A DNA stretch of 64,000 bases, from NCBI GenBank assembly GCA_034440575.1, contig JAOTOL010001473.1:513501-577500 (forward strand), read 5' to 3'. Shown here in pieces: positions 54,070 through 64,000 of the stretch (its first letter is position 1; each line of letters opens with the position of its first letter). This DNA is from Imbricaverruca yamaguchii (lineage: Eukaryota > Arthropoda > Thecostraca > Neoverrucidae). The notes under the pieces are model-generated. The model was not told where the DNA came from and did no database searches. It saw only the letters and a list, made by a program, of their open reading frames with translations. The position numbers and the translations under genes were made by a program.

Positions 54070-56125
54070 GTAGGCACAACACTGAGCTGACAGCATGCAT
54101 TAACACCATGTCGGAACCATAGGATGGCTATTGCTTTGTATGTATTTTTGATGGCCATTCATTGTATTGCGGGTGTTCACTTCCGGACAGGTGCCGACTT
54201 CTCAGTACGAACTGATGTCTGTGTAGTATGTCACTCATGGTAGGTATTGACTTCAGAGCATGAACTGACATCCAGGGACTCGACGAGTTCAGGGCGAGCA
54301 TTGTGTGGTGCTGGCGCTGGTAATGTTTCTAGATCTTGTGGTCTTCTGGTAATGTGTACGGGTTTGTATTCAGCTGGTATGCAGTGCTGCCCGTGTATCC
54401 ACATTCCCCGGACAGCTGGTGGTTTCACGACAAACCACCAAGTTGGCAACGCTATGATGCCACATTTGTATGAAAATCACTCCATAGTTTGTGGCCCATA
54501 ATCCACTTTTGTGAGTCTTAGATCGGTCCAACGGAGGGTTAGGGGGATACGAATCATCGAGCTTTTGACGTAATGTCCTGCGGCCTTGCAAATAACAGAA
54601 AATAAATATGATTTATATCAAACTAAAACAAGAAATCGGTTATCCTTAAAGTGGGAAAACGACGAACATTTTGAATATTCCCGGCAATTCGTTATCGGGT
54701 GAGTGCTTAAGCTCCATGACCCTTTTCAACTTTAATAATTTTCAAAATTTCGCCCCATTTTCTTTATTATTATCGTTTTCTTTACTATATGTTAAGATGT
54801 CCGTACAATTGTTTACCATACTCTAAAACAAAATGTTCGTTATGTTCGCGTATGTTATGCTAATGAGAGCATGAGCCTGTAAAAGCTTATGTTGCTATTT
54901 CGAGGTCTATCATAATCGTGGTCGTCTTTGACACCAAATGAAAATGCCTATTGCCTCTAGCATAAACTAGGATGGATTTCTAGCATAAACGTGGTACTTT
55001 TGTGGCCACTCGTGATCCGAAGAACTCTTAAGCAGGTTACTGTTTCATTGACTTCCGCAAATTCTGTATTATATAAAGGGATCAAATAAAATAATTGCTC
55101 CGATGATTTAGTTACCTTGCAAATCTTCGGCATAATTCAATTTATATTGCGTGAACCCCTTCCACGGTCACATAAGGCCATGATTGCCGTTCAGTACATA
55201 ATGATGTCAGCGGCTGTAAAGAGAAAATATAATGCTGCATGACCTCATGAATAAGAAAATCGCGTAATATAATCTAATGCTCATATTAAAGCAGACATAG
55301 ATAAAAATTCGCACTGTATATATTTCGGCCAATGGCCTTCCGCAACAGTGACTGTTGATGAAGGCCCGTGGCCGAAATATGTATAGAGCGAATTTTTGTT
55401 GATGTTTTTGTTTTAATATGAGAATAAGGTTATTTTACGCCCTTAAGTTTGTGATGGAATGAGTGCTTCCGCTTGATGCAAAACTCAACCACGTTTATAG
55501 CAGGTTTTCAAATTGGCGCTTTCCAAGCCTTTGAAGGCTGTTAGTCATCACTTCACTGACATAATGTATGTAAAAATATTTGTATTAATAAACTTTTGCA
55601 TTTGTGACCTTGAAAATGGTTACGGGATCCAAGAGTTAAGCAAGAAAATGAGGGTTAATGCAAGAAGACATTAATTAGCATATTCCAAATGCTTATTAGG
55701 TTCCGTTTTTACCCTAATCGGATTTCTTGTTTTGTTTTTGTGGTCAAAATGAGCCTGATTAGTTTTAAGTTCTTTACAATGCTACTTCGGGTTTTCCTAA
55801 CTTCCTCAACCCTTGGCTTAATTGACGTAGGACGCACATAGCTGGATCGTGGGCTCCGAAGACCCCAACTCATGCATTTTCATCAAAATATAAGGTGCCG
55901 TAGTGGTCAATTAGGAGGGTGCCTTTGGGGTTTGCCATGTATCGCTCCAGTGGCCAGTCTTCCAGTAGGCCACCCTTTTTGCGGATTATTTGAACAGCTG
56001 AATGCTTTCCTCCCCTCCCTCATCCCACCTCTTCATCCGGCTGCTCATGGTGTTAAGCACAACAGTTGTTTCTTGGGTGTTCAGCTGTGTTTTCCGGCAG
56101 TGCAAGGTCGGTTGTTGCGCCAGCA
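54070..56125 (+). other. Intron 28, 2 kb without genes
   Basis: AT-rich unique sequence containing the foldback at 55262-55441. No coding or RNA gene recognised. Confidence 0.65.
55262..55441. repeat. About 180-bp imperfect inverted repeat (foldback element)
   Basis: The left arm includes CTCATATTAAAGC and ATATTTCGGCCAATGGCC; the right arm includes GGCCGTGGCCGAAATAT-like sequence and TTTTAATATGAG. The arms pair over about 75-85 bases around a centre near 55350, and the outermost GCGTAATATAA pairs with TTATTTTACGC. It could be a MITE; no target duplication was identified. Confidence 0.75.
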
Positions 56126-56320
56126 CGTTTCGGAGAGCCCATCTATGTGTCTGTGTGTTTCGCTGACAGTGCGACAGAGCCAAAGGTGTCAGTTCAGCAT
56201 TTTTAGAGGCCCAACGATGTGTCTGTGTTTCGCTGGCAGTGCGGGAGTACCAAATGTGTCAGTTCAGCATTTCTGGGAGCCCAACTATGTGTGTTTGTTT
56301 CGTCGACAGTGCGGCAGTGG
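56125..56320 (+). repeat. Three diverged copies of the exon 29 acceptor and start, about 75 bp
   Basis: TTTCGCTGACAGTGCGACAG at 56158, TTTCGCTGGCAGTGCGGGAG at 56227 and the real TTTCGTCGACAGTGCGGCAG each continue with (C)AAATGTGTCAGTTCAG. Two ghost copies of the exon start precede exon 29. Confidence 0.92.
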
Positions 56321-56428
56321 CAAATGTATCAGTTCAGTGTTCGTCTGCGATGGCGATAATGACTGCACCGACGGCAGTGACGAAGGCCCATACTGCATCA
56401 ACCGCACCTGCCCCACCAGCATGTTCAG
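56310..56428 (+). CDS. LRP1: LRP1-like exon 29: rest of LDLa 4 and start of LDLa 5
   Basis: Acceptor TCGTCGACAG, donor GTAAGT, phase 0 to 2. It encodes [29 protein letters not shown], then TCPTSMFR of LDLa 5. Read-through of the donor meets a stop at once (AGG TAA), unlike many other donors here. Both borders are repeated in the flanking arrays. Confidence 0.93.
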
Positions 56429-58255
56429 GTAAGTCGACCAGTACCACATCAGCTGCACCTCTTCCATAAACCTGTACAGGGGAGTCGACCAGTACCACAC
56501 CAGCTGCACCTCTTCCACAAACCCGTACAGGTGAGCCGCCCAGTACCACACCAGCTGCACCTCTCCCACAAACCTGTACAGGTGAGCTGGCCAGTACCAC
56601 ATCAGCTGCACCTCTCCCATAAACCTGTACAGATGAGCTGGCCAGTACCACATCAGCTGCACCTCTCCAGGTGAACCAGTACAGTAGCTCCAAACCAGTA
56701 CCACATCAGCTGCACCTCTCCCACAAACCTGTACAGGTGAGCCGGCCAGTACCACATCAGCTGCACCTCTCCCACAAACCTGTACAGGTGAGCCGGCCAG
56801 TACCACATCAGCTGCACCTCTCCCATGAACCTGTACAGGTGAGCCGGCCAGTACCACATCAGCTGCACCTCTCCCACAAACCTGTACAGATGAGCCGGCC
56901 AGTACCACATCAGCTGCACCTCTCCCATGAACCTGTACAGGTGAGCTGGCCAGTACCACATCAGCTGCACCTCTCCCACAAACCTGTACAGGTGAGCTGG
57001 CCAGTACCACATCAGCTGCACCTCTCCCACAAACCTGTACAGGTGAGCCGGCCAGGCCAGTACCACATCAGCTGCACCTCTCCCACAAACCTGTACAGGT
57101 GATGTGGGGCCAGTACCACATCAGCTGCACCTCTTCCATGAACCTGTACAGATGAGCCGGCCAGTACCACATCAGCTGCACCTCTTCCTATGAACCTGTA
57201 CAGGTGAGTCGACCAGTACCACATCAGCTGCACCTCTCCCACAAACCTGTACAGATGAGCCGGCCAGTACCACATCAGCTGCACCTCTCCTATGAACCTG
57301 TACAGGTGAGCTGGCCAGTACCACATCAGCTGCACCTCTCCCACAAACCTGTACAGATGAGCCGGTCAGTACCACATCAGCTGCACCTCTCCTATGAACC
57401 TGTACAGGTGAGCTGGCCAGTACCACATCAGCTGCACCTCTCCCACAAACCTGTACAGGTGAGCCGGTCAGTACCACATCAGCTGCACCTCTCCTATGAA
57501 CCTGTACAGGTGAGCTGGCCAGTACCACATCAGCTGCACCTCTCCCACAAACCTGTACAGATGAGCCGGTCAGTACCACATCAGCTGCACCTCTCCTATG
57601 AACCTGTACAGGTGAGCTGGCCAGTACCACATCAGCTGCACCTCTCCCACAAACCTGTACAGGTGAGCTGGCCAGTACCACATCAGCTGCACCTCTCCCA
57701 TAAACCTGTACAGATGAGCCGGCCAGTACCACATCAGCTGCACCTCTCCTATGAACCTGTACAGGTGAGTCGACCAGTACCACATCAGCTGCACCTCTCC
57801 CACAAACCTGTACAGGTGAGTCGACCAGTACCACACCAGCTGCACCTCTCCCACAAACCTCATCTCTGTACAGATGAGCTGGCCAGTACCACATCAGCTG
57901 CACCTCTCCCACAAACCTGTACAGGTGAGCTGGCCAGTACCACATCAGCTGCACCTCTCCTATGAACCTGTACAGGTGAGCTGGCCAGTACCACATCAGC
58001 TGCACCTCTCCCACAAACCTGTACAGGTGAGCTGGCCAGTACCACATCAGCTGTACCTCTTCCATAAACCTGTACAGGTGAGTCGACCAGTACCACATCA
58101 GCTGCACCTCTCCCACAAACCCGTACAGGTGAGCCGGCCAGTGCCACATCAGCTGCACCTCTTCCACAAACCTGTACAGGTGAGCTGGCCAGTACCACAT
58201 CAGCTGTACCTCTTCCATAAACCTGTACAGGTGAGTCGACCAGTACCACATCAGC
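56405..58255 (+). repeat. 51-bp minisatellite carrying the exon 29 donor, about 36 copies
   Basis: The unit CCCACAAACCTGTACAGGTG plus AGCCGGCCAGTACCACATCA plus GCTGCACCTCT derives from CCCACCAGCATGTTCAG/GTAAGTCGACCAGTACC. Donor-like CAG/GTGAGC or GTGAGT is kept in most copies; some read CAGATGAGC. Confidence 0.97.
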
Positions 58256-58411
58256 TGCAAAGACAATTGTGCATGACACTTGCAATCGCCTTCGATTGTT
58301 TGTAATGGAGTCAAATTTCAGGCCTGCTCTGGCTCGAAATTGGGTTCAAACCACTGTATTTTGATCATGTGCAGCCGTACGACAACCTGGGCTGACCTGA
58401 GCTGACCTCAG

Positions 58412-58555
58412 GTGCGGCTCGGGACGCTGCATACCCAACACGTGGCGGTGTGACGGAGATGCCGACTGCCTGCTCAGCGAGGATGAGGGCCCGGAGTGTT
58501 CCGACCTCGGCTTCCACTCGTGCGAGCCCAGCCAGTTCCGCTGCCTCAATAACAA
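58412..58555 (+). CDS. LRP1: LRP1-like exon 30: rest of LDLa 5 and start of LDLa 6
   Basis: Acceptor GACCTCAG, donor GTCAGT, phase 2 to 2. It encodes [29 protein letters not shown] (SEDE in place of GSDE), then [12 protein letters not shown] of LDLa 6. Confidence 0.92.
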
Positions 58556-59070
58556 GTCAGTGGTACACGCAGACATCCCACGCTCAGTTGATGTTTCCCA
58601 AGTATCTTGTGGCATGACCCCTAGAAATCCATGAACGGTTCACTGCAAGTCCAGATGAAGATATCGTGTGTTCAGCCCGCCCGAAAGGCAGACATGAATA
58701 TGAATCAAGCATCGCACGCACCTTGTCCGCTGTTGGAAGCGTTCACCCTCCCGGCTATGTTTTAACGTTTGCTTTGATTTGGGTGCATTATGTGCATCCC
58801 ATAGTATGTAATATCCCGGTTAGGTGGTTAATTATTGCTTTCTTTAATAGTGATGAACAATTTTTGGTGTCTGAAAGTGTGCTTTAAATGCGAAATGTAT
58901 TTTCAAGTCCAGCTGAAATCCCAACAGGAAGCTCGTTCCGCTGAAGACGGTTCGAACCGGCAGAATTTAGGCCGCTCATTCAGCAACTCCTGACATCTCA
59001 TTCAACTAGGTAGCAAGGTGCAGGTGGTTGCTGGTCGTCGGGCTGTCCAGTCACACATACTCCACGGCAG
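58556..59070 (+). other. Intron 30, no array
   Basis: Unique sequence with nothing recognised. Confidence 0.6.
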
Positions 59071-59187
59071 ATGTATCCCGAACCGGTGGCTCTGCGACGG
59101 CGAGGACGATTGCAAAGACAACTCTGACGAGGAAGACTGTCCTCTGCGCAACTGCACCGACCAGGAGTATCGGTGTGACAACGGCAG
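59071..59187 (+). CDS. LRP1: LRP1-like exon 31: rest of LDLa 6 and start of LDLa 7
   Basis: Acceptor TCCACGGCAG, donor GTCGGT (weak), phase 2 to 2. It encodes [23 protein letters not shown], then [13 protein letters not shown]. Exons 17, 18, 31 and 32 all begin in phase 2 just before the third cysteine of an LDLa. Confidence 0.92.
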
Positions 59188-59439
59188 GTCGGTGGGCTTG
59201 GTGCGACAGTGCCGACGATGGCGACGGCAGGGATGATGACCTGGTGTCCGAGCAGTAGGATGGAGTCGTCACGGAATTGCGCTACTGCGCGTACTATTAG
59301 CATACTGATCATTCCGGCCATTTTTAATTATGTCATGACGGTTTGTCACATAGTTCTTCGTCTGATCGTGATGTATGGGATATGATTTAACCCAGCGTGA
59401 CCTGCAATGATCAGCATGATCCTGATTTGTCTGATAGTG

Positions 59440-62400
59440 TGACTCAGTGCGACATCGAGCCCGACCGTGACATGTGTGGCTGGATGACACCCAGCCCGAC
59501 CGTGACCTGTGTGCCTCTGGACGGCACCCAGCCTGACCGTGACCTGTGTGACCCTGGATGATACCCAGTCTGGCCGTGACCTGTGTGGCTGGATGACACC
59601 CAGCCTGACCGTGACCTGTGTGACCCTGGATGATACCCAGTCTGGCCGTGACCTGTGTGGCTCTGGACGACACTCAGCCTGGCCGTGACATGTGTGGCTG
59701 GACGACACTCAGCCTGACCGTGACCTGTGTGCCTCTGGACGACACCCAGCCTGACCGTGACCTGTGCGGCTGGATGACACCCAGCCTGACCGTGACCTGT
59801 GTGACCCTGGATGATACCCAGTCTGGCCGTGACCTGTGTGGCTCTGGACGACACTCAGCCTGGCCGTGACATGTGTGGCTCTGGACGACACTCAGCCTGA
59901 CCGTGACCTGTGTGGCTCTGGACGACACTCAGCCTGACCGTGACATGTGTTACTGGATGACACCCAGCCCGACCGTGACCTGTTGCTGGACGACACCCAG
60001 CCTGACCGTGACATGTGTGGCTGGACGACACTCAGCCTGACCGTGACCTGTGTGGCTGGACGACACCCAGCCTGACCGTGACCTGTGTGGCTGGATGACA
60101 CCCAGCCTGACCGTGACATGTGTGGCTGGACGACACCCAGCCTGACCGTGACCCGTGTGGCTGGATGACACCCAGCCTGACCGTGACCTGTGTGGCTGGA
60201 TGACACCCAGCCTGACCGTGACATGTGTGGCTGGACGACACCCAGCCTGACCGTGACATGTGTGCTGGATGACACCCAGCCTGACCGTGACCTGTGTGGC
60301 TGGACGACACCCAGCCTGACCGTGACCTGTGTGGCTGGACGACACCCAGCCTGACCGTGACTGTGTGCTGGATGACACCCAGCCTGACCGTGACCTGTGT
60401 GGCTGGACGACACCCAGCCTGACCGTGACCTGTGTGGCTGGATGACACCCAGCCTGACCGTGACATGTGTGGCTGGACGACACCCAGCCTGACCGTGACC
60501 TGTGTGGCTGGATGACACCCAGCCTGACCGTGACCTGTGTGGCTGGACGACACCCAGCCTGACCGTGACCTGTGTGGCTGGACGACACTGACCTGACCTA
60601 ACTACTATACACAACGGATGTGGCTATAACAGCACCGTACCGTGGCTGACACCAGCCTGACCGTGACTTGCTATGAACAGCCTACCGACCTTGGCTGACA
60701 CACCACCTACCTTAACACAGCTACGTGACTGTTGGCTGACGACACCCAGCCTGACCGTGACCCGGCTAACAGCCTGACCGTGACTGTGTGGCTGGATGAC
60801 ACCCAGCCGACCGTGACCTTGTGCTGGACGACACCCAGCCTGACCGTGACCTGTTGGCTGGATGACACCCAGCCTGACCGTGACTTGTGGCTGGATGACA
60901 CCCAGCCTGACCGTGACCGTGTGCTGGATGACACCCAGCCTGACCGTGACATTGTGCTGGATGACACCCAGCCTGACCGTGACCTTGTGGCTGGACGACA
61001 CCCAGCCTGACCGTGACATGTGTGGCTCTGGACGACACTCAGCCTGACCGTGACCTGTGTGGCTGGATGACACCAGCCTGACCGTGACCTGTTGGCTGGA
61101 TGACACCCAGCCTGACCGTGACATGTGTGGCTGGACGACACCCAGCCTGACCGTGACCTGTGTGCTGGATGACACCCAGCCTGACCGTGACCTGTGTGCT
61201 GGACGACACCCAGCCTGACCGTGACTGTGTGGCTGGACGACACCCAGCCTGACCGTGACTGTGTGGCTGGATGACACCCAGCCTGACCGTGACCTGTGTG
61301 GCTGGATGACACCCAGCCTGACCGTGACCTGTGTGGCTGGATGACACCCAGCCTGACCGTGACCCGTGTGGCTGGATGACACCCAGCCGACCGTGACTGT
61401 GTGCTGGATGACACCCAGCCTGACCTGCTGTGTGCTGGATGACACCCAGCCTGACCGTGACCTGTGTGGCTGGATGACACCCAGCCTGACCGTGACCTGT
61501 GTGGCTGGACGACACCCAGCCTGACCGTGACTGTGTGGCTGGACGACACCCAGCCTGACCGTGACCTGTGTGGCTGGACGACACCCAGCCTGACCGTGAC
61601 CTGTGTGGCTGGACGACACCCAGCCTGACCGTGACATTGTGGCTGGACGACACCCAGCCTGACCGTGACCTGTGTGCTGGATGACACCCAGCCTGACCGT
61701 GACCTGTGTGGCTGGACGACACCAGCCTGACCGTGACTGTGTGGCTGGACGACACCTCAGCCTGACCGTGACCTGTGTGGCTGGATGACACCCAGCCTGA
61801 CCGTGACATGTGTGGCTGGATGACACCCAGCCTGACCGTGACATGTGTGCCTCTGGACGACACCCAGCCTGACCGTGACATGTGTGGCTGGATGACACCC
61901 AGCCTGACCGTGACCTGTGTGGCTGGACGACACCCAGCCTGACCGTGACATGTGTGGCTGGATGACACCCAGCCTGACCGTGACATGTGTGGCTGGACGA
62001 CACCCAGCCTGACCGTGACCTGTGTGGCTGGATGACACCCAGCCTGACCGTGACCTGTGTGGCTGGATGACACTCAGCCTGACCGTGACATGTGTGGCTC
62101 TGGACGACACTCAGCCTGACCGTGACCTGTGTGGCTCTGGACGACACTCAGCCTGACCGTGACATGTGTGGCTGGACGACACCCAGCCTGACCGTGACCT
62201 GTGTGGCTGGATGACACCCAGCCTGACCGTGACCTGTGTGGCTGGATGACACTCAGCCTGACCGTGACATGTGTGGCTGGACGACACTCAGCCTGACCGT
62301 GACCTGTGTGGCTGGACGACACCTCAGCCTGACCGTGACCTGTGTGGCTGGATGATACCCAGCCTGACCGTGACCTGTGTGGCTGGATGACACCCAGCCT

Positions 62401-62480
62401 GACCGTGACATGTGTGGCTGGATGACACCCAGCCTGACCGTGACCTGTGTTACTGGATGACACCCAGTCTGGCCGTGACC
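59440..62480 (+). repeat. 35-bp minisatellite, about 86 copies, upstream of exon 32
   Basis: The unit GTGTGGCTGGACGACACCCA plus GCCTGACCGTGACCT has ATGACACC and GGCTCTGG variants. Similarity to the sequence before exon 32 (CCTGACCTTGACCTGAGTGACGACG) suggests seeding from that region. Copies at 60600-61450 carry many small deletions. Minus-strand frames of up to 507 residues are artefacts. Confidence 0.97.
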
Positions 62481-62564
62481 CGTGTGGTTGTGGACGATAC
62501 CTGTGTCTCTGGCTGACTTTCCTGACCTTGACCTGAGTGACGACGCTGCCGGGTGTGGCCTCAG

Positions 62565-62702
62565 GTGTATCCACGCGGCACTGCGCTGTAACGGTGACTA
62601 CGACTGTGCTGACCAATCTGACGAGGTGGCCTGCCGAGAGCACTGCCCCGAGGCGATGTTCCGCTGCCTGACTCCCACTGATGCCGTCCACTGCGTGCCA
62701 AG
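62565..62702 (+). CDS. LRP1: LRP1-like exon 32: rest of LDLa 7 and start of LDLa 8
   Basis: Acceptor GTGGCCTCAG, donor GTGAGT, phase 2 to 2. It encodes CIHAALRCNGDYDCADQSDE, VAC, then HCPEAMFRCLTPTDAVHCVP of LDLa 8, whose next exon would begin with one base completing arginine and lies beyond the window. No further exon with a fitting phase was found to 64000. Confidence 0.93.
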
Positions 62703-62890
62703 GTGAGTAGGCTGGCGAGCGCGGCGTAGGCTAGCGTAGGCTGTGTAAGTAGGCTGGCGAGCGCGACGGAGGCTAGCGTAGGCTGTGTAAGTAGGCTGGC
62801 GAGCGCGACGTAGACTAGCGTAGGCTATGTAAGTAGGCTGGCGAGCGCGACGTAGGCTAGCGTAGGCTGTGTAAGTAGGCTGGCGAGCGC
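62703..62890 (+). repeat. 42-bp repeat starting at the exon 32 donor, about 4.5 copies
   Basis: The unit GTAGGCTGGCGAGCGCGACG plus TAGGCTAGCGTAGGCTGTGTAA starts right at GTGAGTAGGCTGG of the donor. The exon bases themselves are not clearly copied. Confidence 0.93.
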
Positions 62891-64000
62891 GATGCATTTC
62901 GTACTGGAACAGTAACAATAACTGTGGTTCGAACAGACACTGTAGCCACTGTGGCGCATATTCAAATGAACTGTCCTACAACGCGTCGATTGCATTGGTT
63001 TCATGTTTTGGTGAATTAATGTGGGTTAACCTGTAACTGTATTAATTTTTTAACATTACGGTGATCATATTTGTTACATTTAGCACTTCATGTTTAATAA
63101 CTAATATAGTTACAGACCACCCTACATTAATTTTGGTAAGGTCCTGGGAATGATCCTCGAATTTAGTTCATCGGTAACATTAACTCTGCTACTAATGTAG
63201 CGAAAGCATGATCATACATAGTCGTAATCAACTGCTCGCTTCTCGTTATAGCGCTGCACTTATCTCTCGTCAGTAAAGGTGATGGGGTGATACACCCCTC
63301 TCCCCGGGTATATGACCTTTGCAGTCGATGCGCCCATAAACTACAATACCCCCACCCTAAGGCTTTTTCGCGAATAGCTTGCAAGCCACTTAACGGGGCC
63401 CAGCAAAACTTTCCTTGCGCTCTGGGCCGTTTTGAACTTCGGGCAACGATTTTTATTGACATGTCGTTGGGCTATGACGTGACAAAACACGAGGTAATTT
63501 TTAACGAAATCGCGGATTATCCCAGCATGACATGACTGTGTTATCTGAAGTGACACGTTTCGTGCGGTTTGGGCTAACAAATGCGGATTTCACATGGACA
63601 TTGGTGGTCGTATTCCATTTCGTGACGTCAGGTGACGTTGCCCCACTTTTGTCCGCCTGCTTCTGACGATGAACTGGTGCCGGAACGTCGAGTATATTGC
63701 TTCTAATGCAGGATGTTCAGACGTGATCACCAGTTCTCCTGACGCAAAGGAGGCTATGCTCACAGCATGTTAATTTTCGTACTGCATGGGATAACTTTTG
63801 ATGCGAGTCAGCCTTGTGTATCATATTCGCTGTCTGACGATGCACCTAGGTACCAAAGCGCACCACGTGTTGCTCCCAAACCGTCTTCTCTTGATCCTGT
63901 CAATGAGAGAAACTTGACGTTTGCCATCATTGCTCGAAGGACCGATCAGTCGCCTCGCTGGTGTGATGAGTCAGCTGGAAGGTATGGCCAGTGTGTCCTG
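62891..64000 (+). other. Start of intron 32, no gene seen
   Basis: AT-rich unique sequence to the window end. Open frames at 63160-63580 on both strands have no recognisable domain. Confidence 0.55.

Larger units (their letters stand above)
1109..62702 (+). other. LRP1: LRP1-type receptor gene, internal part (32 exons)
   Basis: This is the whole visible gene span. Thirty-two exons with GT-AG borders join in one frame without a stop, starting in phase 0 and ending in phase 2. The product would be a cell-surface endocytic receptor: LDLa modules bind ligands in a calcium-dependent way, and YWTD propellers with EGF modules promote ligand release at low pH. Order seen: half propeller, EGF, propeller, EGF, propeller, EGF, 10 LDLa, 2 EGF, propeller, EGF, 7+ LDLa. 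This fits LRP1 propeller 4 to cluster IV; LRP2 has a similar order, so the LRP1 call rests on remembered sequence likeness, strongest in exons 22-26. Both ends lie outside the window. Confidence 0.85.

Noticed and set aside
60624..62147. 507-residue minus-strand open frame
   Set aside because: Consists of the 35-bp minisatellite read in shifting frames.
63160..63580. Short overlapping frames on both strands near the window end as a further exon or gene
   Set aside because: No LDLa cysteine pattern, no fitting phase and no recognisable domain.

Overview
The window is nuclear DNA from an animal. It holds the middle part of one large gene on the + strand: a low-density-lipoprotein-receptor-related protein of the LRP1 type, a giant endocytic and signalling receptor. 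I can follow 32 consecutive exons (1109 to 62702). Reading phase is conserved across every junction, and the exons sum to 5,972 coding nucleotides, about 1,990 codons. Neither end of the gene is present: the window opens inside a YWTD beta-propeller and closes inside an LDLa (complement-type) cluster. There is no signal peptide, transmembrane segment or cytoplasmic NPxY tail here.

The domain order is: second half of a propeller (exons 1-3), EGF (4), propeller (5-6), EGF (6), propeller (6-9), EGF (10), ten LDLa modules (11-19), two EGFs of which the second is calcium-binding type (20-21), propeller (22-25), EGF (26), then seven LDLa modules and the start of an eighth (26-32). From what is known of the family, this is the order from propeller 4 through LDLa clusters III (10 modules) and IV (11 modules). 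Architecture alone does not separate LRP1 from LRP2. The wording of the last propeller and the EGFs looks most like LRP1 as I remember it; I could not run an alignment.

The introns are the unusual part. By hand I sum about 34 kb, roughly half the window, of short-period tandem arrays (minisatellites, units of about 19 to 89 bp), with a different array in almost every intron. At least 18 splice junctions are themselves part of the neighbouring array: the repeat unit carries the last bases of an exon plus its donor, or the acceptor plus the first bases of the next exon. Dozens of decoy splice sites therefore lie beside real ones. Two exons (14 and 29) have such arrays on both sides. In two places (exons 12 and 24) the unit is a whole number of codons and stays open in the exon's frame, so a change of splice-site copy could alter protein length by 10 or 13 residues per copy.

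Mobile elements are few: a 5'-truncated non-LTR retrotransposon with an intact reverse-transcriptase frame (46084-47395, minus strand), inserted into a minisatellite with a 6-bp target duplication, and several tRNA-derived SINEs, one inserted into a minisatellite with a 14-bp target duplication. The rest of the introns is unique, often AT-richer sequence without recognisable genes. An invertebrate, perhaps a crustacean, fits the LRP1-like receptor, the high exon GC and the retroelement type, but the species is a guess. The very long open frames on the minus strand are repeat artefacts and are not annotated as genes.
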